A stretch of DNA of 18,062 bases from positions 1 through 18,062 of the forward strand of contig CANRBW010000012.1 in the NCBI GenBank assembly GCA_947628975.1, given 5' to 3'. The notes beneath the pieces were generated by a model. That model had not been told where the DNA came from. It ran no database searches and saw only the letters and a program-made list of their open reading frames with translations. Every line of letters begins with the position of its first letter. Position 1 is the first letter of the stretch. Both the position numbers and the translations under genes were made by a program. Below are positions 8,844 to 15,205 of this stretch, piece after piece. This DNA comes from an uncultured Oscillospiraceae bacterium. GTDB taxonomy: Bacteria > Bacillota > Clostridia > Oscillospirales > Oscillospiraceae.

Positions 8844-9464
8844 ATGAACGAAACGACCGGCGGGGCCGCCCGGCCCGGCCTGAGGGACCACCTCTACCGG
8901 CTCACCGTCTCGGCCATGTTCCTGGCGCTGGGACAGGTGCTGCCCTTCGCCACCGCCCAGATCCCGGCGGTGGGCAATATGCTCCTGCCCATGCACATCC
9001 CCGTGCTGCTGTGCGGCCTCATCTGCGGCTGGCAGTACGGCGGGGCGGTGGGCTTTATCTGCCCCCTGCTGCGCTTCGCCATCTTCGGAAATCCCCCCAT
9101 GCCCCAGGGCATCGGCATGGCCTTTGAGCTGTGCGCCTACGGCGTCATCGTGGGCTATCTCTACGGCCGCTCCCGGTGGAAGTGCGTCTTCTCCCTCTAC
9201 CGCTCCCTCCTCATCGCCATGGTGGGGGGCCGGGTGGTCTGGGGCGCGGCGCGGGTGGTGATGATGGGGGCGGCCCAGGTGCCCTTCGGCTGGGAGGCGT
9301 TCCTCTCCGGGGCCCTGCTCACCGCCATCCCCGGCATCCTCCTCCAGCTCATCCTCATCCCCGCCATCATGGTGGCTCTGGACCGGGCCAAGCTGGTGCC
9401 CTTCTCCAAGACCCGCCCCAGGGACCGGAACCGTGGGGCCGGGCCCGCCGGGCCCTCGGTCTGA
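8844..9464 (+). CDS. ECF transporter S component, substrate unknown
   Basis: A 206-residue, roughly six-helix membrane protein of the ECF substrate-binding (S) type. The segment LPMHIPVLLCGLICGWQYGGAVG followed by PLLRFAIFG is characteristic of one ECF-S group. S components bind a vitamin or similar micronutrient and dock with a shared EcfA-EcfA'-EcfT energising module, which is not encoded in this window. A strong ribosome binding site (AAAGGAGG) precedes the ATG. Residues after about 185 are hydrophilic and Pro/Arg/Gly-rich and look non-essential. The neighbouring reductase does not identify the substrate. The stop is 7 bases from the stop of the convergent DUF5655 gene. Confidence 0.88.
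   Translation: MNETTGGAARPGLRDHLYRLTVSAMFLALGQVLPFATAQIPAVGNMLLPMHIPVLLCGLICGWQYGGAVGFICPLLRFAIFGNPPMPQGIGMAFELCAYGVIVGYLYGRSRWKCVFSLYRSLLIAMVGGRVVWGAARVVMMGAAQVPFGWEAFLSGALLTAIPGILLQLILIPAIMVALDRAKLVPFSKTRPRDRNRGAGPAGPSV
9438..9455 (+). repeat. 18-bp direct repeat, copy 1
   Basis: GCCGGGCCCGCCGGGCCC occurs here, inside the 3' end of the ECF S gene, and again identically at 9871-9888 beyond the DUF5655 gene. The unit is GC-rich and nearly palindromic, so chance similarity is possible. Confidence 0.5.
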
Positions 9465-9471
9465 GCGGGCG

Positions 9472-9855
9472 CTACCGCTTCCCCGCGGAGAAGGCGGCGG
9501 CCTCCGCCAGCCAGGCCAGGAGCTGGTCGTCGATCTCCGCCGGGGCGGACACCAGGACGTGGTGGGTCCACCGGCCGGGATAGGGCTGGACCGCCCCGTC
9601 GATTCGGGGGGAGCTCTGGCGGTGGTCCAGGCCGAAGGTCACGGTGAGGTAGACCTCCGGCCGCTCCGCCGCCCGGCGGACGGGGAGGAAGGAGGCGCAG
9701 GCGAAGACGCGCCGGTTGGCGAAGGTGATCTGGGTCTTGCCCACCCGGATCCGGGTGTCGGGCAGGGCGGCCAGAAGCCGCTCCTCCAGCGCCGTGTAGA
9801 GGGGGAGGGCCTGGGGCCTTTGTTGGAAGAACAAGAGCGCGTCCTGATCGGGCAT
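9472..9855 (-). CDS. DUF5655 domain-containing protein
   Basis: A 127-residue soluble protein that fits the DUF5655 family: an N-terminal helix pair (TALEERLLAALPDTRIRVGKTQ), then beta strands (ITFANRRVFACASFLPVRR) and a C-terminal helix after HHVLVSAPAEID. Members are small and widespread; the biochemical role is unknown, and some are found as C-terminal parts of DNA-related or transport-annotated proteins. The ATG at 9855 has a GGAG-type ribosome binding site just upstream. No convincing promoter is seen in the GC-rich leader. The gene stands alone, convergent with the ECF S gene and divergent from the tRNA-Arg gene. Confidence 0.82.
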   Translation of the reverse strand: MPDQDALLFFQQRPQALPLYTALEERLLAALPDTRIRVGKTQITFANRRVFACASFLPVRRAAERPEVYLTVTFGLDHRQSSPRIDGAVQPYPGRWTHHVLVSAPAEIDDQLLAWLAEAAAFSAGKR

Positions 9856-9870
9856 ATCCGTCTCCTCTCC

Positions 9871-9888
9871 GCCGGGCCCGCCGGGCCC
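9871..9888 (+). repeat. 18-bp direct repeat, copy 2
   Basis: This is the second identical copy of the 18-bp unit at 9438-9455. It lies in the leader of the DUF5655 gene, within a run of two CCGGGCCCG units (9872-9880 and 9881-9889). The two copies bracket the DUF5655 gene. Confidence 0.5.
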
Positions 9889-9986
9889 GGCCGTTTTGAT
9901 GGGCCTTCTGACAAGGAGGGTAGCAGACGGCGGGGGCGTTGTTGACCCGCCCGGCCCGGCGGGGCGAGATTTTCTCCCCCGGCGTC

Positions 9987-10015
9987 TTGCCAGGGGAGGA
10001 AAAGTGTGGTAGAAT
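9987..10015 (+). promoter_or_regulatory. Promoter for tRNA-Arg(CCU)
   Basis: A -35 element TTGCCA (9987-9992) and a -10 element TAGAAT (10010-10015) are separated by 17 bases. The predicted start is near 10022, about 24 bases before the mature 5' end of the tRNA. Confidence 0.72.
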
Positions 10016-10045
10016 AACGGGGTATCAAAAGGTACGCACGGACAC

Positions 10046-10122
10046 GCCCCCGTACCTCACCAGGATAGAGGGTCCGCCTCCTAAGCGGAATGTAGTGCGT
10101 TCGAGTCGCGCCGGGGGTGCCA
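10046..10122 (+). tRNA. tRNA-Arg, anticodon CCU
   Basis: A full cloverleaf of 74 bases plus encoded CCA (10120-10122) can be folded. The acceptor stem is 10046-10052 with 10112-10118, ending in a G1-U72 wobble pair. The D stem is 10055-10058 with 10068-10071. The anticodon stem is 10073-10077 with 10085-10089, with anticodon CCT at 10080-10082 in the loop CTCCTAA. The variable loop has 5 bases. The T stem is 10095-10099 with 10107-10111 around TTCGAGT, and the discriminator base is G. It reads AGG codons, which look rare in these GC-rich genes. It has its own promoter and terminator and so forms a single-gene transcription unit. Confidence 0.97.
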
Positions 10123-10129
10123 GAGAATA

Positions 10130-10161
10130 AGTCGGGAGTCCCCTGGACTCTCGGCTTTTTT
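10130..10161 (+). terminator. Intrinsic terminator after tRNA-Arg
   Basis: A 12-bp stem (10130-10141 with 10145-10156, two G-U pairs in RNA) with loop CCT leads into a run of six T residues (10156-10161). It starts 8 bases after the tRNA CCA end. Confidence 0.9.
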
Positions 10162-10186
10162 CCTTTGCGGGCAGGGAGGGGAGACC

Positions 10187-12013
10187 ATGGAGAGAAAACA
10201 GCTCAAGCGGACCGCCCGGAGGACCCTGGGGCGGCACTATGTCCTGCTGACGGCGCTGTGTTTGCTGGGCTCGCTGCTGTGGGGGCGCGCCGCCCTGACC
10301 GCCAACCTGGCCAGGGCGGCCTCCACCGGGCGTCTCCCCGACCTGGCGACCGCCTCCCTGCCCGCCGGGGCGGAGGCGGGCAGGACGCTGTGGGCCCTGG
10401 CCCAGGACGGCCCCGCCGCCTCCCAGGCGCTGTGGGCGCGGGAGCGGGAGCTGTCCGGCCAGGGGAGCGGGGCGCTGGGCCGGAGCCGGGGCGTGCTGGC
10501 CGGGGCGGTGAACAAGGCCCAGTCGGGGGCCTACATGGCCGACGCCCTGGCGGGGCTGGAGCGGCTGACCGGCTCGCCCCGGGCGGGGCTGGTCCTGCTG
10601 GCGGTCCTCTGGGCCGGGGGGCTCTTCCTGGTGTGGAGCCTGGTCCAAAACGTCTACGCGGTGGTCCTGGGGCGGCTGGTGCTGGAGAGCCGGGTCTACC
10701 CCCAGGTCCCCCTGAGCCGGGCCTTCTCCTTCCTGCCCTTGCGGCGGTGGGGCCGGGCGGCGGCGGCCCTGCTGTGGCGGGCGCTGTTCCAGCTTTTGTG
10801 GAGCCTGACGGTGGTGGGGGGCGCGGTGAAGGCCTGCGCCTACTTCCCCGTGCCCTATCTGCTGGCTCAGGACCCGGAGCTGAAGCCCCGCCAGGCCCTG
10901 GACCTGGCCCAGCGGATGATGCGCGGGCATAAGGGGGAGCTGTTCCGCCTGGAGCTGAGTTTCCTGGGCTGGCGGGTCCTCAGCCTCCTCTCCCTGGGGG
11001 TGTCCGGGGCGCTCTACTCCCGGCCCTACCGCCAGGCGGCGCGGGGCGAGTTCTACCGGGAGGTCCGGGCCCAGTGGCTGGCGCTCCACCCGGAGGACCG
11101 GGCCGCCCGGGGGGACCGGTGGCTCTTTGCCCGGCCGGACGACGCCGCCCTGGCCGGGGCCTATGGCGACGTGGCCTCCCGCCGGGCGGCGGCGGCCCAG
11201 GCGCCGGAGCTGCCCGGCCTGGCGGGGGCGCTGGCCCGGTACTTCGGCGTGCTCCTCCGCCGGGGCCCCAGGGAGCTGGCCTACGCCCACGCGGCGGAGG
11301 AGCGGTCCCGGCTGGCGGTCCTGGAGGCGGAGGCCGCCGGGCGGCGCTACCCCCTCCGGCTGGCCCCCGGACGGCCCGCCGGGGACCGGCGGGACCAGCG
11401 CCCGGCCCCGGCGGGGCGCTGTTACTGGATCTGGTCGCTGGTGGCGATGTTCTTCCTCTTTTCGGTGCTGGGGTGGCTGTGGGAGGTGGGCTACGCCGCC
11501 GTGGTGGAGGGGCGGCTGGTCAACCGGGGGGTGCTCCACGGCCCCTGGCTGCCCCTCTACGGCTCCGGCGGGTGCCTGATGCTGATTTTGCTGGCCCGCT
11601 TCCGGGCCCGGCCGGGGGCCTTCTTTGGCCTGTCCATGGCGCTGTGCGGCGCGCTGGAGTACGGCACCGGGCTGTGGCTGGAGCGGCTCAAGGGCCAGCG
11701 GTGGTGGAGCTACGACGGCTACTTCCTCAACCTCCAGGGCCGGGTCTGCGCCGAGGGGCTGCTGCTCTTTGCCGCGGGGGGGTGCGCGGTGGTCTACCTC
11801 CTGGCCCCCCGGCTGGACCGGTGGCTGAGCCGGACGCCGGGGCGGGCGCTGGTGGGGGTCTGTCTGGCGCTGATGGCGCTGTTCTGCCTGGATGAGGTCT
11901 GGTCCGCGTTCCGGCCCAACGTGGGGAATGGGATCACCAACTCCGTCCCGGCCCAGCCGGGGCGGCCGCCGGACGGCCCGCCCCTGGAGGGGGCCGGCCT
12001 CCGGTCCGCCTAG
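10187..12013 (+). CDS. Large membrane protein: DUF975-like N-terminal half fused to CmpB-like (putative ABC-transporter type IV) C-terminal half
   Basis: A 608-residue polytopic membrane protein. Residues 1 to about 300 resemble DUF975 proteins: the basic start (ERKQLKRTARRTLGRHY), a first membrane segment near 20-35, an extracellular-like region, then helices around 125-160 and 185-270. Residues about 412-590 match the CmpB / ABC_trans type IV family: a first helix FFLFSVLGWLWEVGYAAV, then LVNRGVLHGPWLPLYGSGG, then LKGQRWWSYDGYFLNLQGRVC. The CmpB family has no proven transport role despite its name. An Arg/Ala/Glu-rich cytoplasmic stretch (about 300-405) links the halves. A GGGAGGGG ribosome binding site precedes the ATG. 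The gene stands alone between the tRNA terminator and a convergent hairpin. The function is unknown. Confidence 0.85.
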   Translation: MERKQLKRTARRTLGRHYVLLTALCLLGSLLWGRAALTANLARAASTGRLPDLATASLPAGAEAGRTLWALAQDGPAASQALWARERELSGQGSGALGRSRGVLAGAVNKAQSGAYMADALAGLERLTGSPRAGLVLLAVLWAGGLFLVWSLVQNVYAVVLGRLVLESRVYPQVPLSRAFSFLPLRRWGRAAAALLWRALFQLLWSLTVVGGAVKACAYFPVPYLLAQDPELKPRQALDLAQRMMRGHKGELFRLELSFLGWRVLSLLSLGVSGALYSRPYRQAARGEFYREVRAQWLALHPEDRAARGDRWLFARPDDAALAGAYGDVASRRAAAAQAPELPGLAGALARYFGVLLRRGPRELAYAHAAEERSRLAVLEAEAAGRRYPLRLAPGRPAGDRRDQRPAPAGRCYWIWSLVAMFFLFSVLGWLWEVGYAAVVEGRLVNRGVLHGPWLPLYGSGGCLMLILLARFRARPGAFFGLSMALCGALEYGTGLWLERLKGQRWWSYDGYFLNLQGRVCAEGLLLFAAGGCAVVYLLAPRLDRWLSRTPGRALVGVCLALMALFCLDEVWSAFRPNVGNGITNSVPAQPGRPPDGPPLEGAGLRSA

Positions 12014-12034
12014 CCGGGGCAGGGGCCCAAAGGA

Positions 12035-12076
12035 AACAGGAGGTCCCGGAGGCGCGCGCCTCCGGGACCTCCTGTT
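12035..12076. terminator. 19-bp perfect hairpin between convergent genes; likely bidirectional terminator
   Basis: 12035-12053 pairs perfectly with 12058-12076 around the loop GCGC. Only short T tracts flank it (TT on the plus strand; TTTCCTTT beyond the stem on the minus strand). The position midway between the convergent stops at 12013 and 12108 suggests it ends both transcripts, although the U-runs are weak. Confidence 0.7.
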
Positions 12077-12107
12077 CGCTCCGGCAGGCGCCGCGGGGCC
12101 GCCGGGG

Positions 12108-13082
12108 TCAGTTCTGGTAGTGGATCTGCGGGGTCTCGATCATGGGGTAGGAGATGGGGAGGACGCCCTCCAGGTCCTCGTGGTCCATGGCCACGGCGGT
12201 GGGGGCGGCGTTGTCGTAGGTGGTGTAGTAGTAGACCCCGGTGTCGGCGTTACAGCAGCAGGAGTAGATGGTGAACTCGAACTTCCCCTGGCCCATGTCC
12301 ACACAGCCGCGGGGCATGGCCACGCTCTGGAGGATGTGGAAGAACTGGCTGACGCTCTCCGCCTCGCCGGAGGGGGAGAGGGAGTTGGCCCGGACAAAGG
12401 CCGCCCGGACGAAGCGGGAGGCGGAGGACAGGTCACCCGGCAGGCCCAGGGCCCCCATGCCCCGGCTGTACGGCTCCAGCCGCAGGCTCTGGCAGAAGTG
12501 GTTCTGGGGCGGCTGGTTGGACAGGGCCATGTAGTTGCAAAGGTTCTGGCTCTGGTAGGGGAAGGGGGGATTGTTGGTCAAGACCCCGGCGGGGTCGTCG
12601 TAGACGTGGAGGCCGTCGGCGGTGGACTCCACCACCACAGCGCCCTCCCGATTGGCGATGATCCAGTGGAGCTGGGTGGCCTTCAGCTCCGGGGAGAAGT
12701 CCAGGTCCACCAGGTTGATCCGCGCCAGCAGGGCGCGCACGTCGGCCATGCAGTCACACTGGCCCAGCATCCAGGGGATGAACTCAAAGGGGGCGATGTT
12801 GTCCTTCCCCGGCTGTTCGGGGAAGTAGACGGCGTTGCCCACGAAGTTCAGCCCCGCCATGGACAGGCCCTTTTCGTTGGTGGCCTCGTAGTAGAGGGGG
12901 TAGCCGTCCCGGACAAAGCTCATGCCGATCATGGCGTAGTGGCTGGACAGGGTCCTGGCCTTGCGGAAGACCAGGGGATAGCGACGGGGGGTGACGGTCA
13001 CCGACTCCTGATAGGAGAACTCCAGGTCCAGGTTCCGGCCGAAGTAGAAGGAGTCGGTCAGGTAGGTGGCGGCGGTACACAT
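12108..13082 (-). CDS. bsh: Choloylglycine hydrolase family protein, probable conjugated bile salt hydrolase
   Basis: A 324-residue Ntn-hydrolase that cleaves the amide bond of glycine- or taurine-conjugated bile acids. After removal of Met1, C2 is the nucleophile. The other active-site positions known from Clostridium perfringens BSH are present with the expected spacing: R16, D19, N79 (AGLNF), N171 (LTNNPPF) and R223 (SASRFV). The segment SRGMGALGLPGDLSSASRF resembles bile salt hydrolases more than penicillin V acylases, though substrate choice cannot be settled by eye. No signal peptide is present, so it is intracellular. AAGGAG lies 9 bases before the ATG. The gene follows the DUF362 gene by 33 bases, probably in one operon. 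The gene points to an intestinal habitat. Confidence 0.93.
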   Translation of the reverse strand: MCTAATYLTDSFYFGRNLDLEFSYQESVTVTPRRYPLVFRKARTLSSHYAMIGMSFVRDGYPLYYEATNEKGLSMAGLNFVGNAVYFPEQPGKDNIAPFEFIPWMLGQCDCMADVRALLARINLVDLDFSPELKATQLHWIIANREGAVVVESTADGLHVYDDPAGVLTNNPPFPYQSQNLCNYMALSNQPPQNHFCQSLRLEPYSRGMGALGLPGDLSSASRFVRAAFVRANSLSPSGEAESVSQFFHILQSVAMPRGCVDMGQGKFEFTIYSCCCNADTGVYYYTTYDNAAPTAVAMDHEDLEGVLPISYPMIETPQIHYQN

Positions 13083-13115
13083 AGATCGGCGCTCCTTTCG
13101 TGGCGCTGGCGGCGC

Positions 13116-14003
13116 TCAGGCGTCCAGGTCCACCAGCTGATAGTCCCGGCTGCCAAAGCCCAGGGCGGCGGCGGCCTCGATGGTGTGGACCCCGTGGCGG
13201 GACTCCACCCGCTGGATGAAGTGGTCCCGGCCGGGGTCCTGGGAGGCGTAGATCAGATCGAGGCACGCCTGGTCGATGGCCACCGGGTCCAGGGAGGCCA
13301 GGATGCCGATGTCCGCCATGCAGGGGTCCTCGGCCACGGCGCAGCAGTCGCAGTCCACCGAGAGGTTGGCCATGACGTTGAGGTAGACCACGTTGCCCCG
13401 GAAGAGCTCCACCACGCTCATGGCCGCGTCCGCCATGGCCTCACAGAAGGCGTCCTGCTCCGCGTGGCGGTCCCAGACCACCGTCTGGTCCAGGGTGACC
13501 CCGGCGGAGTGGATGTTGCACTTCCCCGCCGAGGAGGCGCAGCCGATGGACAGCTGCTTCAGCGCCCCGCCGTAGCCCCCCATGGGGTGGCCCTTGAAGT
13601 GGGAGAGGACGATCATGGCGTCGTAGTTTTGGAGGTTTTTGCCCACCAGGTTCTCCTTCAGCACCTTGCCCCCGGGGACGGGCAGGCGCAGGTCGGGGCC
13701 CTGGGCGTCCATCAGATCCACGTCGAACAGCTCGGTCCAGCCGTGGCCGGCCAGGAGCTTGAGGTGTTTGTCGGTGTAGTTGCGCGCGCCGTCGTAGGCG
13801 GTGTTGCACTCCACCACCGTGGCGCCCAGGCGCCGGACCAGGGGGGCCCAGAAGGCGGGGCGCAGATAGTTCTGGTTCCCCTCCTCGCCGGAGTGGACCT
13901 TGGCGCAGACCTTGCCGGTGAGGGGCCGGTCCAGGGCCTGGTAGAGGTCCAGGGCCCGCTCGGGGGTGATGGTCCGGCTGAAGTAGACCAAAGAGCCGCT
14001 CAT
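13116..14003 (-). CDS. DUF362 domain-containing protein (putative iron-sulfur protein)
   Basis: A 295-residue cytoplasmic protein of the DUF362 family. The opening (GSLVYFSRTI), the central SHFKGHPMGGYGGALKQLSIGCAS segment and the cysteine cluster DCDCCAVAEDPC (C218, C220, C221, C228) followed by DIGILASLDPVAIDQACLDLI are typical. Family members are predicted to carry an iron-sulfur centre; their reaction is unknown. The frame is open to 14486, but the start is placed at ATG 14003: it has an AGGAC ribosome binding site about 11 bases upstream and the longer version would run through the promoter region and into azlC on the other strand. The gene precedes bsh in the same transcript and is divergent from azlC. 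Confidence 0.9.
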   Translation of the reverse strand: MSGSLVYFSRTITPERALDLYQALDRPLTGKVCAKVHSGEEGNQNYLRPAFWAPLVRRLGATVVECNTAYDGARNYTDKHLKLLAGHGWTELFDVDLMDAQGPDLRLPVPGGKVLKENLVGKNLQNYDAMIVLSHFKGHPMGGYGGALKQLSIGCASSAGKCNIHSAGVTLDQTVVWDRHAEQDAFCEAMADAAMSVVELFRGNVVYLNVMANLSVDCDCCAVAEDPCMADIGILASLDPVAIDQACLDLIYASQDPGRDHFIQRVESRHGVHTIEAAAALGFGSRDYQLVDLDA

Positions 14004-14024
14004 ATGAAACACCTGTCCTTTCTC

Positions 14025-14042
14025 CGCGCCGGATCCGGCGCG
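14025..14042. promoter_or_regulatory. 18-bp perfect palindrome in the DUF362-bsh leader; possible operator
   Basis: CGCGCCGGATCCGGCGCG is its own reverse complement. It lies just downstream of the predicted DUF362-bsh transcription start (near 14051) and upstream of the ribosome binding site, a position where a bound repressor would block transcription or where the RNA could fold. No known binding motif is recognised. Confidence 0.5.
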
Positions 14043-14057
14043 CGGTTTCCCGCCACC

Positions 14058-14086
14058 AGTATACCAAAGCCCCCGGAAAAAAACAA
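14058..14086 (-). promoter_or_regulatory. Promoter for the DUF362-bsh operon
   Basis: On the minus strand, a -35 element TTGTTT (14086-14081) and a -10 element TATACT (14063-14058) are separated by 17 bases. Transcription would start near 14051. The -35 lies 5 bases from the -35 of the opposing azlC promoter. Confidence 0.65.
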
Positions 14087-14104
14087 GGGTATTTACGCCG
14101 GGGG
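14070..14104. promoter_or_regulatory. Inverted repeat spanning two back-to-back -35 elements; possible shared operator
   Basis: CCCCCGG (14070-14076) and CCGGGGG (14098-14104) form a 7-bp inverted repeat around a 21-base centre that contains both -35 elements. Each arm falls in the -35/-10 spacer of one of the divergent promoters. The arms are simple GC runs, so the call is tentative. Confidence 0.4.
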
Positions 14105-14120
14105 GAAAAAGGGATATAAT
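14092..14120 (+). promoter_or_regulatory. Promoter for the azlC-azlD-macro-SirTM operon
   Basis: A -35 element TTTACG (14092-14097) and a consensus -10 element TATAAT (14115-14120) are separated by 17 bases. The predicted start near 14127 gives a leader of about 42 bases. It is the only good promoter seen upstream of the four overlapping genes. Confidence 0.7.
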
Positions 14121-14168
14121 AGGCCGCGGCGGCCCGTGGCCGCCTATATCGGGAAAAGGAAGATGTCC

Positions 14169-14909
14169 ATGGAAGAGCGGATCAAAACCACCGGCGGGGT
14201 CTTTCGGGAGGGGATGCGGGACGGCATCCCCATCGGCCTGGGCTATTTCGCCGTGGCCTTCGCCCTGGGGATCCAGGCCCAGAAGGCGGGGCTGGGACCG
14301 GTCCAGAGCTTTTTTGCCAGCCTGCTGTGCAACGCCTCGGCGGGGGAGAAGGCGGGGCTGGACGTGATCGTGGCGGGCGCGCCGCTGTGGATGATGGCGT
14401 TGACCACCCTGGTGGTCAACGCCCGATACCTCCTCATGTCCACCGCCCTCAGCCAGCGGATGGACCCCAAGGGCCGGCTCCTCCACCGCTTCGGCGTGTC
14501 CATGTATATCACCGACGAGCTGTTCGCCATCTCCATCGCCAGGGAGGGGTATCTGGACCCCTTCTACCTCTACGGCGCGGCGCTGGTGGCCTCGCCGTGC
14601 TGGGCGCTGGGCACGGCGGTGGGCTGTGTGGCGGGGGACCTGATGCCCCCCTGGGCGGTGAGCGCGCTGAGCGTGGCCCTCTACGGGATGTTCCTGGCCG
14701 CGATCATCCCCAGCGCGAAGAAGGACCGGGTGGTGGCCGTTCTGGTGGCGCTGGCCTTCGCGGTCAGCTTCGCGGCCAGCCGCCTGCCGGGGATCTCCCG
14801 GCTGGAGCCCAGTTGGCGCATCATCCTGCTGAGCGTGACGCTGTGCGCGGCGGCGGCGCTGCTCTTCCCCCGTACCGGGGAGGACGGACAGGGGGGGGAC
14901 GAGCCGTGA
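14169..14909 (+). CDS. azlC: AzlC-family branched-chain amino acid exporter, large subunit
   Basis: A 246-residue membrane protein of the AzlC/YgaZ family, which exports branched-chain amino acids (and in some cases other hydrophobic solutes) together with the small AzlD/YgaH subunit. About five hydrophobic segments are visible. The family region TTLVVNARYLLMSTAL and the following FGVSMYITDELFAI helix are clear; the earlier loop reads CNASAGEKAG rather than the AGAAQF-like form seen in many members. Two ATGs compete: 14163 is too close to AAAGGA, whereas 14169 has AAGGAAG 6 bases upstream, so 14169 is preferred. The frame is open far upstream, but that part is shadow. The stop overlaps the azlD start by 4 bases (GTGA). 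Confidence 0.9.
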   Translation: MEERIKTTGGVFREGMRDGIPIGLGYFAVAFALGIQAQKAGLGPVQSFFASLLCNASAGEKAGLDVIVAGAPLWMMALTTLVVNARYLLMSTALSQRMDPKGRLLHRFGVSMYITDELFAISIAREGYLDPFYLYGAALVASPCWALGTAVGCVAGDLMPPWAVSALSVALYGMFLAAIIPSAKKDRVVAVLVALAFAVSFAASRLPGISRLEPSWRIILLSVTLCAAAALLFPRTGEDGQGGDEP

Positions 14910-15205
14910 ACCTTCTCTACATCCTGGTCATGACCCTGAGCCTCTACGCCATCCGGGCACTGCCCATGACCCTGATCCGCAAGCCCATCAAGAGCCGCTT
15001 TCTGCGCTCCTTCCTCTACTATGTGCCCTATGTGACCCTGGCGGTGATGACCGTCCCGGCCATTCTGGACGACCCCCGCAGTCCCGTGGCCGGGGCCCTG
15101 GCCCTGGCGGTGGGCGTGGTGGCGGCGTGGCTGGGGGCGGGGCTGATGCCGGTGGCTATGCTGTGCTGTGTGACGGTGCTGGTGGCGGAGGGCCTTCTGC
15201 TGTGA
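14906..15205 (+). CDS. azlD: AzlD-family branched-chain amino acid exporter, small subunit
   Basis: A 99-residue, three- to four-helix membrane protein of the AzlD/YgaH type, with the family features YAIRALPMTLIRKPIKSRFLRSFLYYVPYVTLAVMTVPAIL in outline: a charged loop, then a hydrophobic YVPY helix. It is the partner of AzlC in the inner membrane. The start is GTG 14906, whose GTGA overlaps the azlC stop, with a G-rich ribosome binding site upstream; the longer ORF upstream is an overlap with azlC. The stop overlaps the GTG of the macrodomain gene in the same way. Confidence 0.9.
   Translation: MNLLYILVMTLSLYAIRALPMTLIRKPIKSRFLRSFLYYVPYVTLAVMTVPAILDDPRSPVAGALALAVGVVAAWLGAGLMPVAMLCCVTVLVAEGLLL

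Noticed and set aside
9856..9960. Promoter for the DUF5655 gene on the minus strand
   Set aside because: Only TCAACA-17-TACCCT could be found, which is too far from consensus to report.
9939..10130. 63-codon ORF over the tRNA-Arg region
   Set aside because: The frame includes the whole tRNA and its promoter and has no ribosome binding site of note.
10025..11539. 504-codon minus-strand frame opposite the DUF975/CmpB gene
   Set aside because: It is Pro/Gln/Gly/Arg-rich shadow sequence and runs through the tRNA and its terminator.
11892..14162. Long upstream extension of the azlC frame
   Set aside because: It is antisense to bsh and the DUF362 gene and crosses the azlC promoter. The AzlC family match starts at 14169.
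14004..14486. N-terminal extension of the DUF362 protein
   Set aside because: It would run antisense through the azlC start and both promoters. The family similarity begins at the ATG at 14003, which has its own ribosome binding site.
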